64,000 bases of DNA, taken from positions 62,001 to 126,000 of the forward strand of contig NZ_JBBMQQ010000008.1 in the NCBI RefSeq assembly GCF_038900095.1, given 5' to 3'. Under the pieces are notes generated by a model. That model saw nothing but the letters and a program-made list of their open reading frames with translations. It was not told the origin of the DNA and searched no databases. This stretch comes from Hoeflea sp038900095 (GTDB lineage Bacteria; Pseudomonadota; Alphaproteobacteria; Rhizobiales; Rhizobiaceae). Positions 27,702-35,320 of the stretch are shown here, in pieces. The position numbers were made by a program, and so were the translations under genes. Position 1 is the first letter of the stretch. Every line of letters begins with the position of its first letter.

Positions 27702-28657
27702 GCACCACGGTATCAGCTCAGCGGTCGGCGATCCTGCCCGGCCGGGGCGGCATTGGCGGAGCCCTGTCAGACGCATTCTGGCGCAAGCCGGGGCTGTTGC
27801 TTTTCCTGATGCTGACGCCGCCCCTGCTGTGGCTCGGGGTCATTTATCTCGGCAGCCTGTTCGCGCTGTTGATCCAGAGTTTCTTCTCGATCGATGAATT
27901 CTCCGGCATGGTCGTGCGGGAGTTCACCTTCAAGACCTATGGCGAACTGCTGCGCCCCTCCAATCTCGACATCATCGTGCGCACCGTCACCATGGCCGGG
28001 CTTGTGACCATTGCCTCGGCGATCATCGCCTTTCCCATCGCCTATTATGCCGCTCGATATGCGAAAGGCCGCTGGAAGGCGGTGTTTTATCTCGGGGTGA
28101 TGCTGCCCTTGTGGTCGAGTTACCTGGTCAAGGTCTATGCTTGGAAACTGATCCTTGCCAAGGAAGGCATCCTGACCTGGGCCCTGGAAAAGCTTCATCT
28201 GAATTTTCTCGTCGACGGCTGGCTTTCGCTTCCGGTTGTCGGCGGCAACTCCCTGTCCGTCAGCCCGACCGGTACGTTCCTGGTGTTCGTCTATGTCTGG
28301 CTGCCGTTCATGATCCTGCCGATGCAGGCCGCACTTGAACGGGTTCCCGGCAATCTGCTGGAGGCCTCTGCCGATCTCGGGGCGTCGCCGGGCCAGACAT
28401 TCCGCAATGTGCTTTTGCCACTGGCGCTGCCGGGCGTGATTGCCGGTTCGATCTTCACTTTCTCTCTGACCCTGGGTGATTACATCATCCCGCAGATCAT
28501 CGGCACGTCGCACCTGTTCATCGGCATGGCGGTTTATGCGCATCAGGGCACGGCGGGCAACATCCCGCTGGCGGCTGCGTTTACAGTGGTGCCAGTCGTG
28601 ATCATGGGCATCTATCTGTGGCTTGCCAAACGTGCAGGAGCCTTCAATGCGCTCTGA
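27698..28657 (+). CDS. ydcU: ABC transporter permease (PotB/YdcU type)
   Basis: A 319-residue membrane protein with six likely membrane segments; the first is LLLFLMLTPPLLWLGVIYLGSLFALLIQSFF, a typical PotB start. The EAA loop is LLEASADLGASPGQTFRNVLLPLALPGV. It forms one half of the channel of the YdcSTUV-type importer, between the ATPase (4-bp overlap) and the second permease (11-bp overlap). The N-terminal about 30 residues are cytoplasmic and polar. Confidence 0.9.
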   Translation: MSTTVSAQRSAILPGRGGIGGALSDAFWRKPGLLLFLMLTPPLLWLGVIYLGSLFALLIQSFFSIDEFSGMVVREFTFKTYGELLRPSNLDIIVRTVTMAGLVTIASAIIAFPIAYYAARYAKGRWKAVFYLGVMLPLWSSYLVKVYAWKLILAKEGILTWALEKLHLNFLVDGWLSLPVVGGNSLSVSPTGTFLVFVYVWLPFMILPMQAALERVPGNLLEASADLGASPGQTFRNVLLPLALPGVIAGSIFTFSLTLGDYIIPQIIGTSHLFIGMAVYAHQGTAGNIPLAAAFTVVPVVIMGIYLWLAKRAGAFNAL

Positions 28658-29462
28658 GAAACAAAACCGCACTCCGATGGGCCTGAAGATCGCCGCCGGC
28701 GTCGGGCTCGCCTTCCTGCATCTGCCGATCCTGCTGATTTTTCTCTATGCGTTTACCACCGAGGAAAAGAGCTACCAGTTTCCGCCACCCGGATTGACGC
28801 TGAAATGGTTTGCGGTGACCTGGAACCGGCCCGATGTCTGGGAAGCGCTTGGGCTGTCGGTGCGGGTCGCCTCGATCTCTACAGTGGTGGCGCTGACCTT
28901 GGGCACGCTGTGTGCGGCGGCGATCTCGCAGACCAAGTTTTTCGGACGCGAGGCGATCTCGCTGCTGGTGATCCTGCCCATCGCCCTGCCCGGCATCATC
29001 ACCGGCATTTCGCTGCGCTCGGCCTTCAATCTCGCGGAAATCCCGTTTTCGTTCTGGACCATCGTGCTGGGTCACGCCACCTTTTGCGTCGTCGTGGTCT
29101 ACAACAATGCGGTGGCGCGGTTCAGGCGGATGTCGGGATCGCTGATCGAGGCGTCTATGGATCTTGGCGCCGACGGCTTCCAGACCTTCCGTCATGTCAT
29201 CCTGCCCAATATCGGTACGGCACTGCTGGCGGGCGGGATGCTGGCTTTCGCGCTGTCGTTTGACGAAGTGATCGTCACCACCTTTACCGCCGGCCAGCAG
29301 GCCACATTGCCCATCTGGATGCTTGAAGAACTGGTCAGACCGCGCCAGCGCCCCGTCACCAATGTGGTGGCGATGGTCGTGGTGCTGGTCACCTTCCTGC
29401 CCATTCTTGCCGCCTATTACCTGACCCGGGACGGAGATCAGATTTCCGGACAGGGCAAATAA
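28647..29462 (+). CDS. ydcV: ABC transporter permease (PotC/YdcV type)
   Basis: A 271-residue membrane protein starting MRSEKQNRTPMGLKIAAGV at the ATG that overlaps the upstream permease. The PotC-like sequence FLHLPILLIFLYAFTTEEKSYQFPPPGLTLKWF leads to several membrane spans, and the EAA loop is LIEASMDLGADGFQTFRHVILPNIG. It pairs with the YdcU-type permease. The aldehyde dehydrogenase gene begins 17 bp after its stop with a GGGAGAC ribosome binding site, so transport and metabolism of the amine are in one transcript. Confidence 0.9.
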   Translation: MRSEKQNRTPMGLKIAAGVGLAFLHLPILLIFLYAFTTEEKSYQFPPPGLTLKWFAVTWNRPDVWEALGLSVRVASISTVVALTLGTLCAAAISQTKFFGREAISLLVILPIALPGIITGISLRSAFNLAEIPFSFWTIVLGHATFCVVVVYNNAVARFRRMSGSLIEASMDLGADGFQTFRHVILPNIGTALLAGGMLAFALSFDEVIVTTFTAGQQATLPIWMLEELVRPRQRPVTNVVAMVVVLVTFLPILAAYYLTRDGDQISGQGK

Positions 29463-29479
29463 CCTACGGGAGACACGTC

Positions 29480-30907
29480 ATGGATACCCAAATGCTGATC
29501 GGCAACCGCTTCGAGGCGGGCACGGAAGCGGAGGAGAAAATCTTCAACCCGCGCACCGGCGAGACCATTCTCAATCTTCCCGAAGCCTCCTCGATCCAGA
29601 TCGAGGCCGCGGTCAATGCAGCCGAAAAGGCGTTTGCCACCTGGTCACGCACCACGCCTGCGGAGCGCTCCGGCTACCTTCTCAAGATCGCCGACCGGAT
29701 CGAGGCCGAAGCCGATGGGTTTGCAGCACTGGAAGCACTCAATTGCGGCAAGCCGATCAACGCGGTGAAGAATGACGAGATCCCGGCGATTGTCGATTGC
29801 TACCGGTTCTTTGCCGGCGCCGTGCGCTGCATGCCGGGTCAGGCAGCAGGTGAATACCTGGAAGGTCATACCTCGATGGTACGCCGCGACCCGATCGGCA
29901 TCGTCGCCTCGATCGCGCCCTGGAACTACCCGCTGATGATGATGGCTTGGAAACTGGCGCCGGCGATTGGCGGCGGCAACACGGTGGTGTTCAAGCCCTC
30001 CGAGCAGACACCGCTGACATCGCTGAAATTCGCCAAAATCCTGGCCGACATCCTGCCTGAAGGCGTCGTCAACGTCATTCTCGGCCGCGGCGAAAGCGTC
30101 GGCAATGCACTAATCAACCATCCCAAGATCAGCATGGTCTCGATCACCGGCGATGTCGCAACCGGCAAGAAGGTGCTGCAGGCGGCGGCCAAGTCGGTCA
30201 AGCGCACGCATCTGGAACTGGGCGGCAAGGCGCCGGTCATCGTCTTTGACGATGCCGATCTCGATGCCGTCGTGGATGGGCTTCGGGCATTCGGCTACTA
30301 CAATGCCGGACAGGATTGCACCGCTGCCTGCCGGATCTATGCCGGAGCGAAGATCTACGAGAAGCTCGTCGACAGGCTGTCGAACGCGGTTTCGACCATC
30401 AAGTACGACCAGGGCGATGATGCCGAGAACGAGATTGGCCCGCTGATCTCGAAACGGCAACGCGACCGGGTGGCAAGCTTCGTCGAACGGGCGTCGGAAA
30501 TGAAGCACATGGAAATCACCACCGGCGGCAAGCCGGGCGACGGAAACGGCTTCTATTATCAGCCAACCCTGATCGCAGGCGCGCTGCAATCGGATGAAAT
30601 CGTCCAGCGCGAGGTGTTCGGCCCGGTGGTTTCGGTCACACGCTTCTCCGATGCGGAAGAAGCCGTCACCTGGGCCAATGATTCCGAGTACGGGCTTGCG
30701 TCCTCGGTCTGGACCAAGGACATCTCCAAGGCGATGGAATGCGCGGCACGGCTGCAGTATGGCTGCACCTGGATCAACACCCATTTCATGCTGGTCAACG
30801 AGATGCCGCATGGCGGTATCAAGCAGTCGGGCTATGGCAAGGACATGTCGCTTTATGCCCTTGAGGATTATACCGCAGTGCGGCATGTAATGATTGCCCA
30901 CGGTTAA
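29480..30907 (+). CDS. patD: Gamma-aminobutyraldehyde dehydrogenase
   Basis: A 475-residue NAD-dependent aldehyde dehydrogenase. The catalytic Cys280 lies in GQDCTAACRIYA and the general base Glu246 in THLELGGKAPVIVFDDAD; the cofactor region WNYPLMMMAWKLAPAIGGGNTVVFKPSE is intact. It resembles E. coli PatD (YdcW) through most of its length, as recalled, including CGKPINAVKNDEIPAIVD, EYLEGHTSMVRRDP and GYGKDMSLYALEDYTAVRHVM. PatD oxidises 4-aminobutyraldehyde from putrescine to GABA in the cytoplasm. Its place after the YdcSTUV-type importer repeats the enterobacterial order. It might also accept 4-guanidinobutyraldehyde from the AruI-like enzyme of this window, which is inference. Confidence 0.92.
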   Translation: MDTQMLIGNRFEAGTEAEEKIFNPRTGETILNLPEASSIQIEAAVNAAEKAFATWSRTTPAERSGYLLKIADRIEAEADGFAALEALNCGKPINAVKNDEIPAIVDCYRFFAGAVRCMPGQAAGEYLEGHTSMVRRDPIGIVASIAPWNYPLMMMAWKLAPAIGGGNTVVFKPSEQTPLTSLKFAKILADILPEGVVNVILGRGESVGNALINHPKISMVSITGDVATGKKVLQAAAKSVKRTHLELGGKAPVIVFDDADLDAVVDGLRAFGYYNAGQDCTAACRIYAGAKIYEKLVDRLSNAVSTIKYDQGDDAENEIGPLISKRQRDRVASFVERASEMKHMEITTGGKPGDGNGFYYQPTLIAGALQSDEIVQREVFGPVVSVTRFSDAEEAVTWANDSEYGLASSVWTKDISKAMECAARLQYGCTWINTHFMLVNEMPHGGIKQSGYGKDMSLYALEDYTAVRHVMIAHG

Positions 30908-30923
30908 CTGGACTACCATCCAA

Positions 30924-30951
30924 TTCCGGGGCGGACTTGACCGCCCCGGAA
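30924..30951 (+). terminator. Hairpin after patD, possible terminator
   Basis: A perfect 11-bp stem (TTCCGGGGCGG with CCGCCCCGGAA) closes an ACTTGA loop 16 bp after the patD stop. No U-tract follows, so it may terminate poorly or protect the 3' end of the amine operon mRNA. Confidence 0.5.
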
Positions 30952-31013
30952 GGATGCTGCAAAGCCGCCGGCAAGTGGTCGATAATCGGGACCATATGAA
31001 ACCGGAGACTGTT

Positions 31014-31868
31014 ATGGCGCATCCGCATTTTGTCATCACCATCGCTTGCGCTGATCAGCCTGGCATTGTCGCAGCAATCACCACCGAGCTTGCCGCGATC
31101 GGCGCCAACATTGCTGAATCCAGCCAGTTCTGGGATCGCCAGACCAACCGTTTCTTCATGCGGATTGCCATCGAGACGCCGGACGGCGTCGACGCGGAAG
31201 CGGTCAAACGATCACTGCAGGCACCGGTCGCACGCTTCGAGATGCGGCTGGACATCAACACGGTCGCCAATCGGCCGAAGATCATCATCATGGTGTCGAA
31301 ATTCGACCATGCGATGCTGCATCTGCTCTACCAGATCCGTGTCGGCTGGCTCGACGCGGACGTGGTCGGCATTGTCTCCAATCACGAGGACAGCCGCAGG
31401 ACTGCAGAGAATGAGGGGATCCCGTTCCATTACTGGCCGGTGACCAAGGAAACCAAGGCCGCGCAGGAAGAGAAACTGCTGGAGCTCGCCGCCAAGAGCG
31501 GTGCCGACCTGGTGGTACTGGCGCGCTACATGCAGGTGCTGTCGGACAACCTGTCACGCCGGCTGTTCGGCAAGGTGATCAACATCCACCACTCGTTCCT
31601 GCCGAGCTTCAAGGGCGCCAAGCCCTATCACCAGGCGCATGAACGCGGCGTCAAGCTGATCGGTGCGACCGCGCATTATGTCACCGCCGATCTCGACGAA
31701 GGCCCGATCATCGAGCAGGAGACCGAACGCGTGACCCATGCCATGACCGCTGAGGATTTCGTTGCCGCAGGCCGCGACATCGAAGCCCGCGTGCTGGCAC
31801 GCGCGGTGAAGATGCATCTTGAATCCCGCGTCATGCTCAACGGTCACAAGACCGTTGTGTTCGGGTAA
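31014..31868 (+). CDS. purU: Formyltetrahydrofolate deformylase
   Basis: A 284-residue protein with an N-terminal ACT domain (FVITIACADQPGIVAAITTELAAIGANIAESSQFWD) and a C-terminal formyltransferase-fold domain. The active-site region is visible as VINIHHSFLPSFKGAKPYHQAHERGVKLIGATAHYV and DLDEGPIIEQE, containing the Asn-His-Asp set of the family. PurU hydrolyses 10-formyltetrahydrofolate to formate and tetrahydrofolate, balancing one-carbon pools. The ATG at 31014 has a GGAG ribosome binding site; an upstream in-frame ATG at 30996 is less likely. Demethylation pathways release one-carbon units, so its presence near amine genes is plausible, but it may be unrelated. Confidence 0.92.
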   Translation: MAHPHFVITIACADQPGIVAAITTELAAIGANIAESSQFWDRQTNRFFMRIAIETPDGVDAEAVKRSLQAPVARFEMRLDINTVANRPKIIIMVSKFDHAMLHLLYQIRVGWLDADVVGIVSNHEDSRRTAENEGIPFHYWPVTKETKAAQEEKLLELAAKSGADLVVLARYMQVLSDNLSRRLFGKVINIHHSFLPSFKGAKPYHQAHERGVKLIGATAHYVTADLDEGPIIEQETERVTHAMTAEDFVAAGRDIEARVLARAVKMHLESRVMLNGHKTVVFG

Positions 31869-31874
31869 TTGACG

Positions 31875-32768
31875 GTGAACTGGGACGACATCAGGGTTTT
31901 TCTTGCTGTCGCCCGGTCCGGGCAGATTCTTGCCGCCGCACGACGGCTGGGGATCAACCACGCTACCGCCGCGCGGCGGATCACATCACTTGAGACAGCG
32001 CTTGGCGCACAGCTGGTCGTCCGCCGCACCAATGGCTGCGGACTGACCGGTGAAGGCGAGGCGTTCCTGGCCCACGCCGAGCGCATGGAAGCAGAGATGC
32101 TGGCGGCGCAGGCCAATCTCGGGCGCACCGACAGCGCCATTTCCGGAACCGTACGGATCGGGGCGCCGGACGGTTTCGGGGTATCGTTCCTGGCACCGCG
32201 GCTCGGTGCCCTGATTGCGCGGCATCCCGACTTGCGGCTGCAACTGGTGCCGGTGCCGCGCAGCTTTTCGCTGCCGCAGCGCGAGGCCGACATCGCGATT
32301 ACCGTTGAACGCCCGGCGGAAGGCCGGCTGGTGGCGCGCAAGCTGGTGGACTACTCGCTGTCGCTTTACGCCTCGCGAACCTATCTCGACGCCCACGGGA
32401 CACCCCAGACCACCGACGATCTCAAGCAACACCGGCTGATCAGCTATGTCGAAGACCTGATCTTCTCGCCGTCGCTGCAGTTCACCCGCGAAATCCTGCG
32501 CAACTGGACAGCGCAGTTCGAGATCTCGAGCGCCACCGGGCAAACCGAAGCCGTGCGTTCGGGCGCGGGCATTGCGGTGTTGCATGACTATATCGCGGCA
32601 CATGATCCGGCGCTAATCCGGGTGTTGCCGGAACATCGCATCGGGCGTTCCTACTTCATGGTCTATCATGAATCGGCCCGCGACCTTGCACGGGTGCGCA
32701 CGGTTGCCGACTTCATCTCGGCCGTGGCGCAAGAGCACAAGGCCCACTTCTTTCCCGAGCAGAAATGA
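31875..32768 (+). CDS. LysR-family transcriptional regulator
   Basis: A regulator of about 297 residues. The winged helix is NWDDIRVFLAVARSGQILAAARRLGINHATAARRITSLE followed by the effector domain from about residue 90 (GTVRIGAPDGFGVSFLAPRLGALIARHPDL). The start is uncertain: GTG at 31875 gives the common N-terminal sequence VNWDDIR, while TTG at 31869 directly abuts the purU stop. It follows purU closely on the same strand and may be co-transcribed with it. It belongs to the subgroup whose members often regulate neighbouring dehydrogenase genes, so patD is a possible target; this is inferred only from proximity. Confidence 0.85.
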   Translation: MNWDDIRVFLAVARSGQILAAARRLGINHATAARRITSLETALGAQLVVRRTNGCGLTGEGEAFLAHAERMEAEMLAAQANLGRTDSAISGTVRIGAPDGFGVSFLAPRLGALIARHPDLRLQLVPVPRSFSLPQREADIAITVERPAEGRLVARKLVDYSLSLYASRTYLDAHGTPQTTDDLKQHRLISYVEDLIFSPSLQFTREILRNWTAQFEISSATGQTEAVRSGAGIAVLHDYIAAHDPALIRVLPEHRIGRSYFMVYHESARDLARVRTVADFISAVAQEHKAHFFPEQK

Positions 32769-32814
32769 CGGTCATCCGGACCGCGCACAGCTGATCGAAA
32801 CCAGTTTTCGATGC

Positions 32815-32985
32815 CTAGAAAAACAAAACGCCTGCCAGGCAGAACCTGACAGGCGTTTGTAGTTCGTCGTGACGTTCGGACCGGTGCTTGGGAGGAGGAT
32901 CCCGGCCCTTGTCGTCCCGACTACTGCCATGCCGAATTGGGAGGAGGAGGAGTTCGGCGTGGCGTTGATCGATATATGGAGCAGT
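32815..32985 (-). ncRNA. Cuckoo-family small RNA (two CCUCCUCCC-loop hairpins plus terminator)
   Basis: Read on the minus strand, three hairpins follow one another. Hairpin 1 (plus coordinates 32926-32963) has an 11-bp stem (GCCACGCCGAA with TTCGGCATGGC) and a C/T-rich loop containing CCTCCTCCC. Hairpin 2 (32878-32908) has a 7-bp stem (GGGCCGG with CCGGTCC) and a loop also containing CCTCCTCCC. Hairpin 3 is a strong terminator (32825-32858). This is the layout of the alphaproteobacterial cuckoo RNA family, defined by 2-4 adjacent hairpins each with CCUCCUCCC in the loop. The loops are complementary to Shine-Dalgarno sequences. The 5' end is estimated; no convincing promoter was placed. The plus-strand bases here do not encode a plausible protein. 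Confidence 0.82.
32819..32858 (-). terminator. Rho-independent terminator of the small RNA
   Basis: The minus strand shows a 14-bp stem with one mismatch (arms at 32826-32839 and 32845-32858), a 5-base loop and a T-rich tail (TTTTGTTTTT including the stem end). On the plus strand the tail is weaker (TTTGTAGTT), so the same structure may also end the LysR transcript. Confidence 0.85.
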
Positions 32986-33125
32986 TTATGCTGCATTGCA
33001 ATAGGAAAATTCGAAAAAATTTATCACCCGATAAAACTAATGAACTCATTGTAATATTTCGTGTTTTCGTCACAACTTGAATAATCTGATTGAAATTCAC
33101 CGAGAATATGCGGCGCTGCAACAAG

Positions 33126-33151
33126 AAAACCGGGGCGCTGGGCCCCGGTTT
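33126..33151 (-). terminator. Rho-independent terminator of the xylose transporter operon
   Basis: A perfect 10-bp stem (AAACCGGGGC with GCCCCGGTTT, arms 33127-33136 and 33142-33151) with a 5-base loop lies 9 bp beyond the last minus-strand gene. On the minus strand it runs into TTTTCTTGTT, giving a good U-tract. Confidence 0.85.
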
Positions 33152-33159
33152 CCGGTTTG

Positions 33160-33936
33160 TCAGGCGGTTTGCAGGGCCCCTGGCCCCGGGATCGCATTGG
33201 GCGGACATTTGCCGGCGATGATCATGCCCAGCATGTCGTCCTCGCTGACCTCGTCGACCTTGACGGTGCCCACGAGTTGACCGTTCTTCATCACATTTGC
33301 CCGGTCGCACAGTGTCTTTACCTGATGGATATCGTGGTCGATCAGGAAGATGCCGATGCCTTCGGACTTCAGCTGTTCGATCAGTTCGGCGACCATCTGG
33401 GTTTCCTGCACCCCGAGAGCCGCTGTCGGTTCGTCCATGATCAGGATCTTGGCATTGAAGTAGACCGCACGTGCAATCGCAACGGATTGACGCTGTCCAC
33501 CCGACAGGCCCGAAACCGGCGTGTGGAAGCGCCGGAAATTGGGGTTGAGCCGCGCAAGGATCTTGCGGGTCTCGGCTTCCATCTGGGCATCGTCGACGAA
33601 ACCTGTCGACCCCATCAGCTCACGCCCGAGGAACAGGTTCGAGGCCGCGTCCAGATTGTCGGCAAGCGCAAGATACTGGTAGATGGTCTCGATCTGGTAA
33701 TCACGCGCATCACGCGGATTGTTGATCGCGGCCTTCTCGCCATTGATGAAGATCTCTCCGCTGTCGCGCTGCAAGGCGCCTGACAGCATCTTCATCAACA
33801 CGGACTTTCCGGCTCCGTTGTGGCCAAGCACGCCGACCACTTCGCCCGGATAAAGATCAATCGTGACATGGTCGACGGCCTTGATGCCTCCGAACGATTT
33901 CACCATGTCGCGCATTTCAACAAGCGGGGCGGTCAT
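33160..33936 (-). CDS. xylG: Sugar ABC transporter ATP-binding protein, single-domain (XylG/FrcA type)
   Basis: A 258-residue ATPase with one nucleotide-binding domain: Walker A GHNGAGKSV (residues about 37-45), signature LSGGQRQSV, Walker B ILIMDEPTAALGV and the switch histidine in LIDHDIHQ. E. coli XylG has two such domains in about 510 residues; the short form occurs in rhizobial pentose/fructose importers such as FrcA and presumably works as a homodimer. The Walker B region has ALG where ALD is usual, so the D-loop aspartate is replaced by glycine. Its start overlaps the permease stop (ATGA). The xylose assignment rests on the binding protein. Confidence 0.85.
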   Translation of the reverse strand: MTAPLVEMRDMVKSFGGIKAVDHVTIDLYPGEVVGVLGHNGAGKSVLMKMLSGALQRDSGEIFINGEKAAINNPRDARDYQIETIYQYLALADNLDAASNLFLGRELMGSTGFVDDAQMEAETRKILARLNPNFRRFHTPVSGLSGGQRQSVAIARAVYFNAKILIMDEPTAALGVQETQMVAELIEQLKSEGIGIFLIDHDIHQVKTLCDRANVMKNGQLVGTVKVDEVSEDDMLGMIIAGKCPPNAIPGPGALQTA

Positions 33937-35234
33937 GTTTTATCTCCCGTCCGTCGGCGGTAGAGGATGTCGATGAAGACGGCGAGAACCAGCACTGATC
34001 CGACGACCATGTTCTGATAGGGCGCGTCGACACCGACCATGGCCATGCCCGACTGCAGGCTCTGCATGATAAGTGCGCCCAGAACTGCGCCGTAGATTGT
34101 GCCCATGCCGCCGGCAAGCGCCGTGCCGCCGATCACGGCCGCAGCAATCACCCGCAACTCGTCCAGCGTTCCGATGTCATTGGAGTGAAAGGTCTGGCGC
34201 GACGAGGCAACCAGAGCAGCGATCGCACACAGCACGCCCATGATGGCGAAGACCTTGACCGTCAGCATCCGGGTGTTGATACCGGCCAGCGCCGCAGCTT
34301 CGGGATTGCCGCCGGTTGCGAAGATGTACCGGCCCACCCTGGTCCGCCGGGCGATGATGGTCATGACAATGACGATCACGATCAAGAGCAACACGGAAAT
34401 CGGGATGCCGTAGCCTTCAATGGTGCCTTCGGGCAATACCTCGCCGCGGGCTTCATACATCCGCTGCAATCGTGCAGTCGGAATTTCATATGCATTGAGG
34501 ATTGCAACGAAACCGACGATCGTCGCCGCGATGATCGAACCGATGAGGATCTCGGCCCACATCGGCTTGACCGGAAACTCGTGAGCCATCCTGGTCCGGC
34601 GAGACTGGAACAGGGCGTAGAATGAACCCAGAATGGCAACGGCTGCAAAGATCCAGCTCCAGGTTTCTCCGAGGGTCCCGTTGATACCACCGAACAGCTG
34701 GAAATTCTCGTCGAGCGGGCCGATCGTCTGGCCCTTGGTCAGATGCCAGGCGACATTGCGCCAGACCAGATAACCGCCAAGGGTGACGATGAAGGCCGGG
34801 ATCGTAAGATAACCGATCAGCCATCCCTGGAAGGCGCCGATCACCAGGCCGGTGAGGACACCGACGGCGACAGCGACCGGCATGGTGGCGGGATTGTTGA
34901 GCCCGAGGCCGAGCCAGTCCGGCATGAACCAGGTCTGCGTCATCGCCATCATGGCCGAGCATGTCGCCAGCAGCGAGCCGACCGACAAGTCAATATTGCG
35001 CGTGACGATGACGAACACCATGCCGGTGGCCATGATGGCGACGGAGGCGGTCTGGATCGTCAGGTTGAACAGGTTGCGTGGCGTCATGAAACGCCCGTCG
35101 GTGAGGAAATTGAAAATCAGGCAGATCACGACAAAAGCGCCGATCATGCCTAGCAGGCGCGTATCAATTTCAAGTGCGGAGAAAAAAGTTCGCGGCTTAG
35201 GCGGCGCGCTCGCAGCAGTTGGCGTATCGGTCAT
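33933..35234 (-). CDS. xylH: Sugar ABC transporter permease (XylH type)
   Basis: A 433-residue membrane protein starting MTDTPTAASAPPKPRTFFSA at 35234. About ten membrane segments are seen, with the family marker VFVIVTRNIDLSVGSLLA after the second and the ATPase-contact loop RYIFATGGNPEAAALAGINTRMLTVKVFAIMG. A central insertion (about residues 200-280) between membrane spans is typical of the longer XylH group. It forms the channel for the XylF-delivered sugar. It lies between xylF and xylG on the minus strand, 86 bp after xylF and overlapping xylG by 4 bp. Confidence 0.88.
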   Translation of the reverse strand: MTDTPTAASAPPKPRTFFSALEIDTRLLGMIGAFVVICLIFNFLTDGRFMTPRNLFNLTIQTASVAIMATGMVFVIVTRNIDLSVGSLLATCSAMMAMTQTWFMPDWLGLGLNNPATMPVAVAVGVLTGLVIGAFQGWLIGYLTIPAFIVTLGGYLVWRNVAWHLTKGQTIGPLDENFQLFGGINGTLGETWSWIFAAVAILGSFYALFQSRRTRMAHEFPVKPMWAEILIGSIIAATIVGFVAILNAYEIPTARLQRMYEARGEVLPEGTIEGYGIPISVLLLIVIVIVMTIIARRTRVGRYIFATGGNPEAAALAGINTRMLTVKVFAIMGVLCAIAALVASSRQTFHSNDIGTLDELRVIAAAVIGGTALAGGMGTIYGAVLGALIMQSLQSGMAMVGVDAPYQNMVVGSVLVLAVFIDILYRRRTGDKT

Positions 35235-35264
35235 GGCCGTCTTCCGAATAGATGCAAAGACGTG

Positions 35265-35286
35265 CCCCCACCCCAAAGGGTGGAGA
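35265..35286 (-). promoter_or_regulatory. Intercistronic hairpin between xylF and xylH
   Basis: Arms CCCCCACCC (35265-35273) and GGGTGGAGA (35278-35286) with a CAAA loop give a 9-bp stem with two G-U pairs in the minus-strand RNA. No U-tract follows. It resembles the hairpins after the other binding-protein genes in this window. Confidence 0.5.
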
Positions 35287-35320
35287 CACTATTCACATGA
35301 TTTGCAACAAAGGTGGCGTC

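Noticed and set aside
32860..32960. Short G/A-rich repeats suggestive of a CRISPR or tandem repeat
   Set aside because: Only two unequal copies of GGGAGGAGG occur and both lie in hairpin loops of the small RNA; there are no spacers or cas genes.
32772..32996. A minus-strand leader peptide with a serine run (NSSSS) over the small RNA
   Set aside because: The run comes from the CCTCCTCC loop repeats; paired stems and terminator explain the sequence better, and no ribosome binding site or downstream biosynthetic gene supports attenuation.
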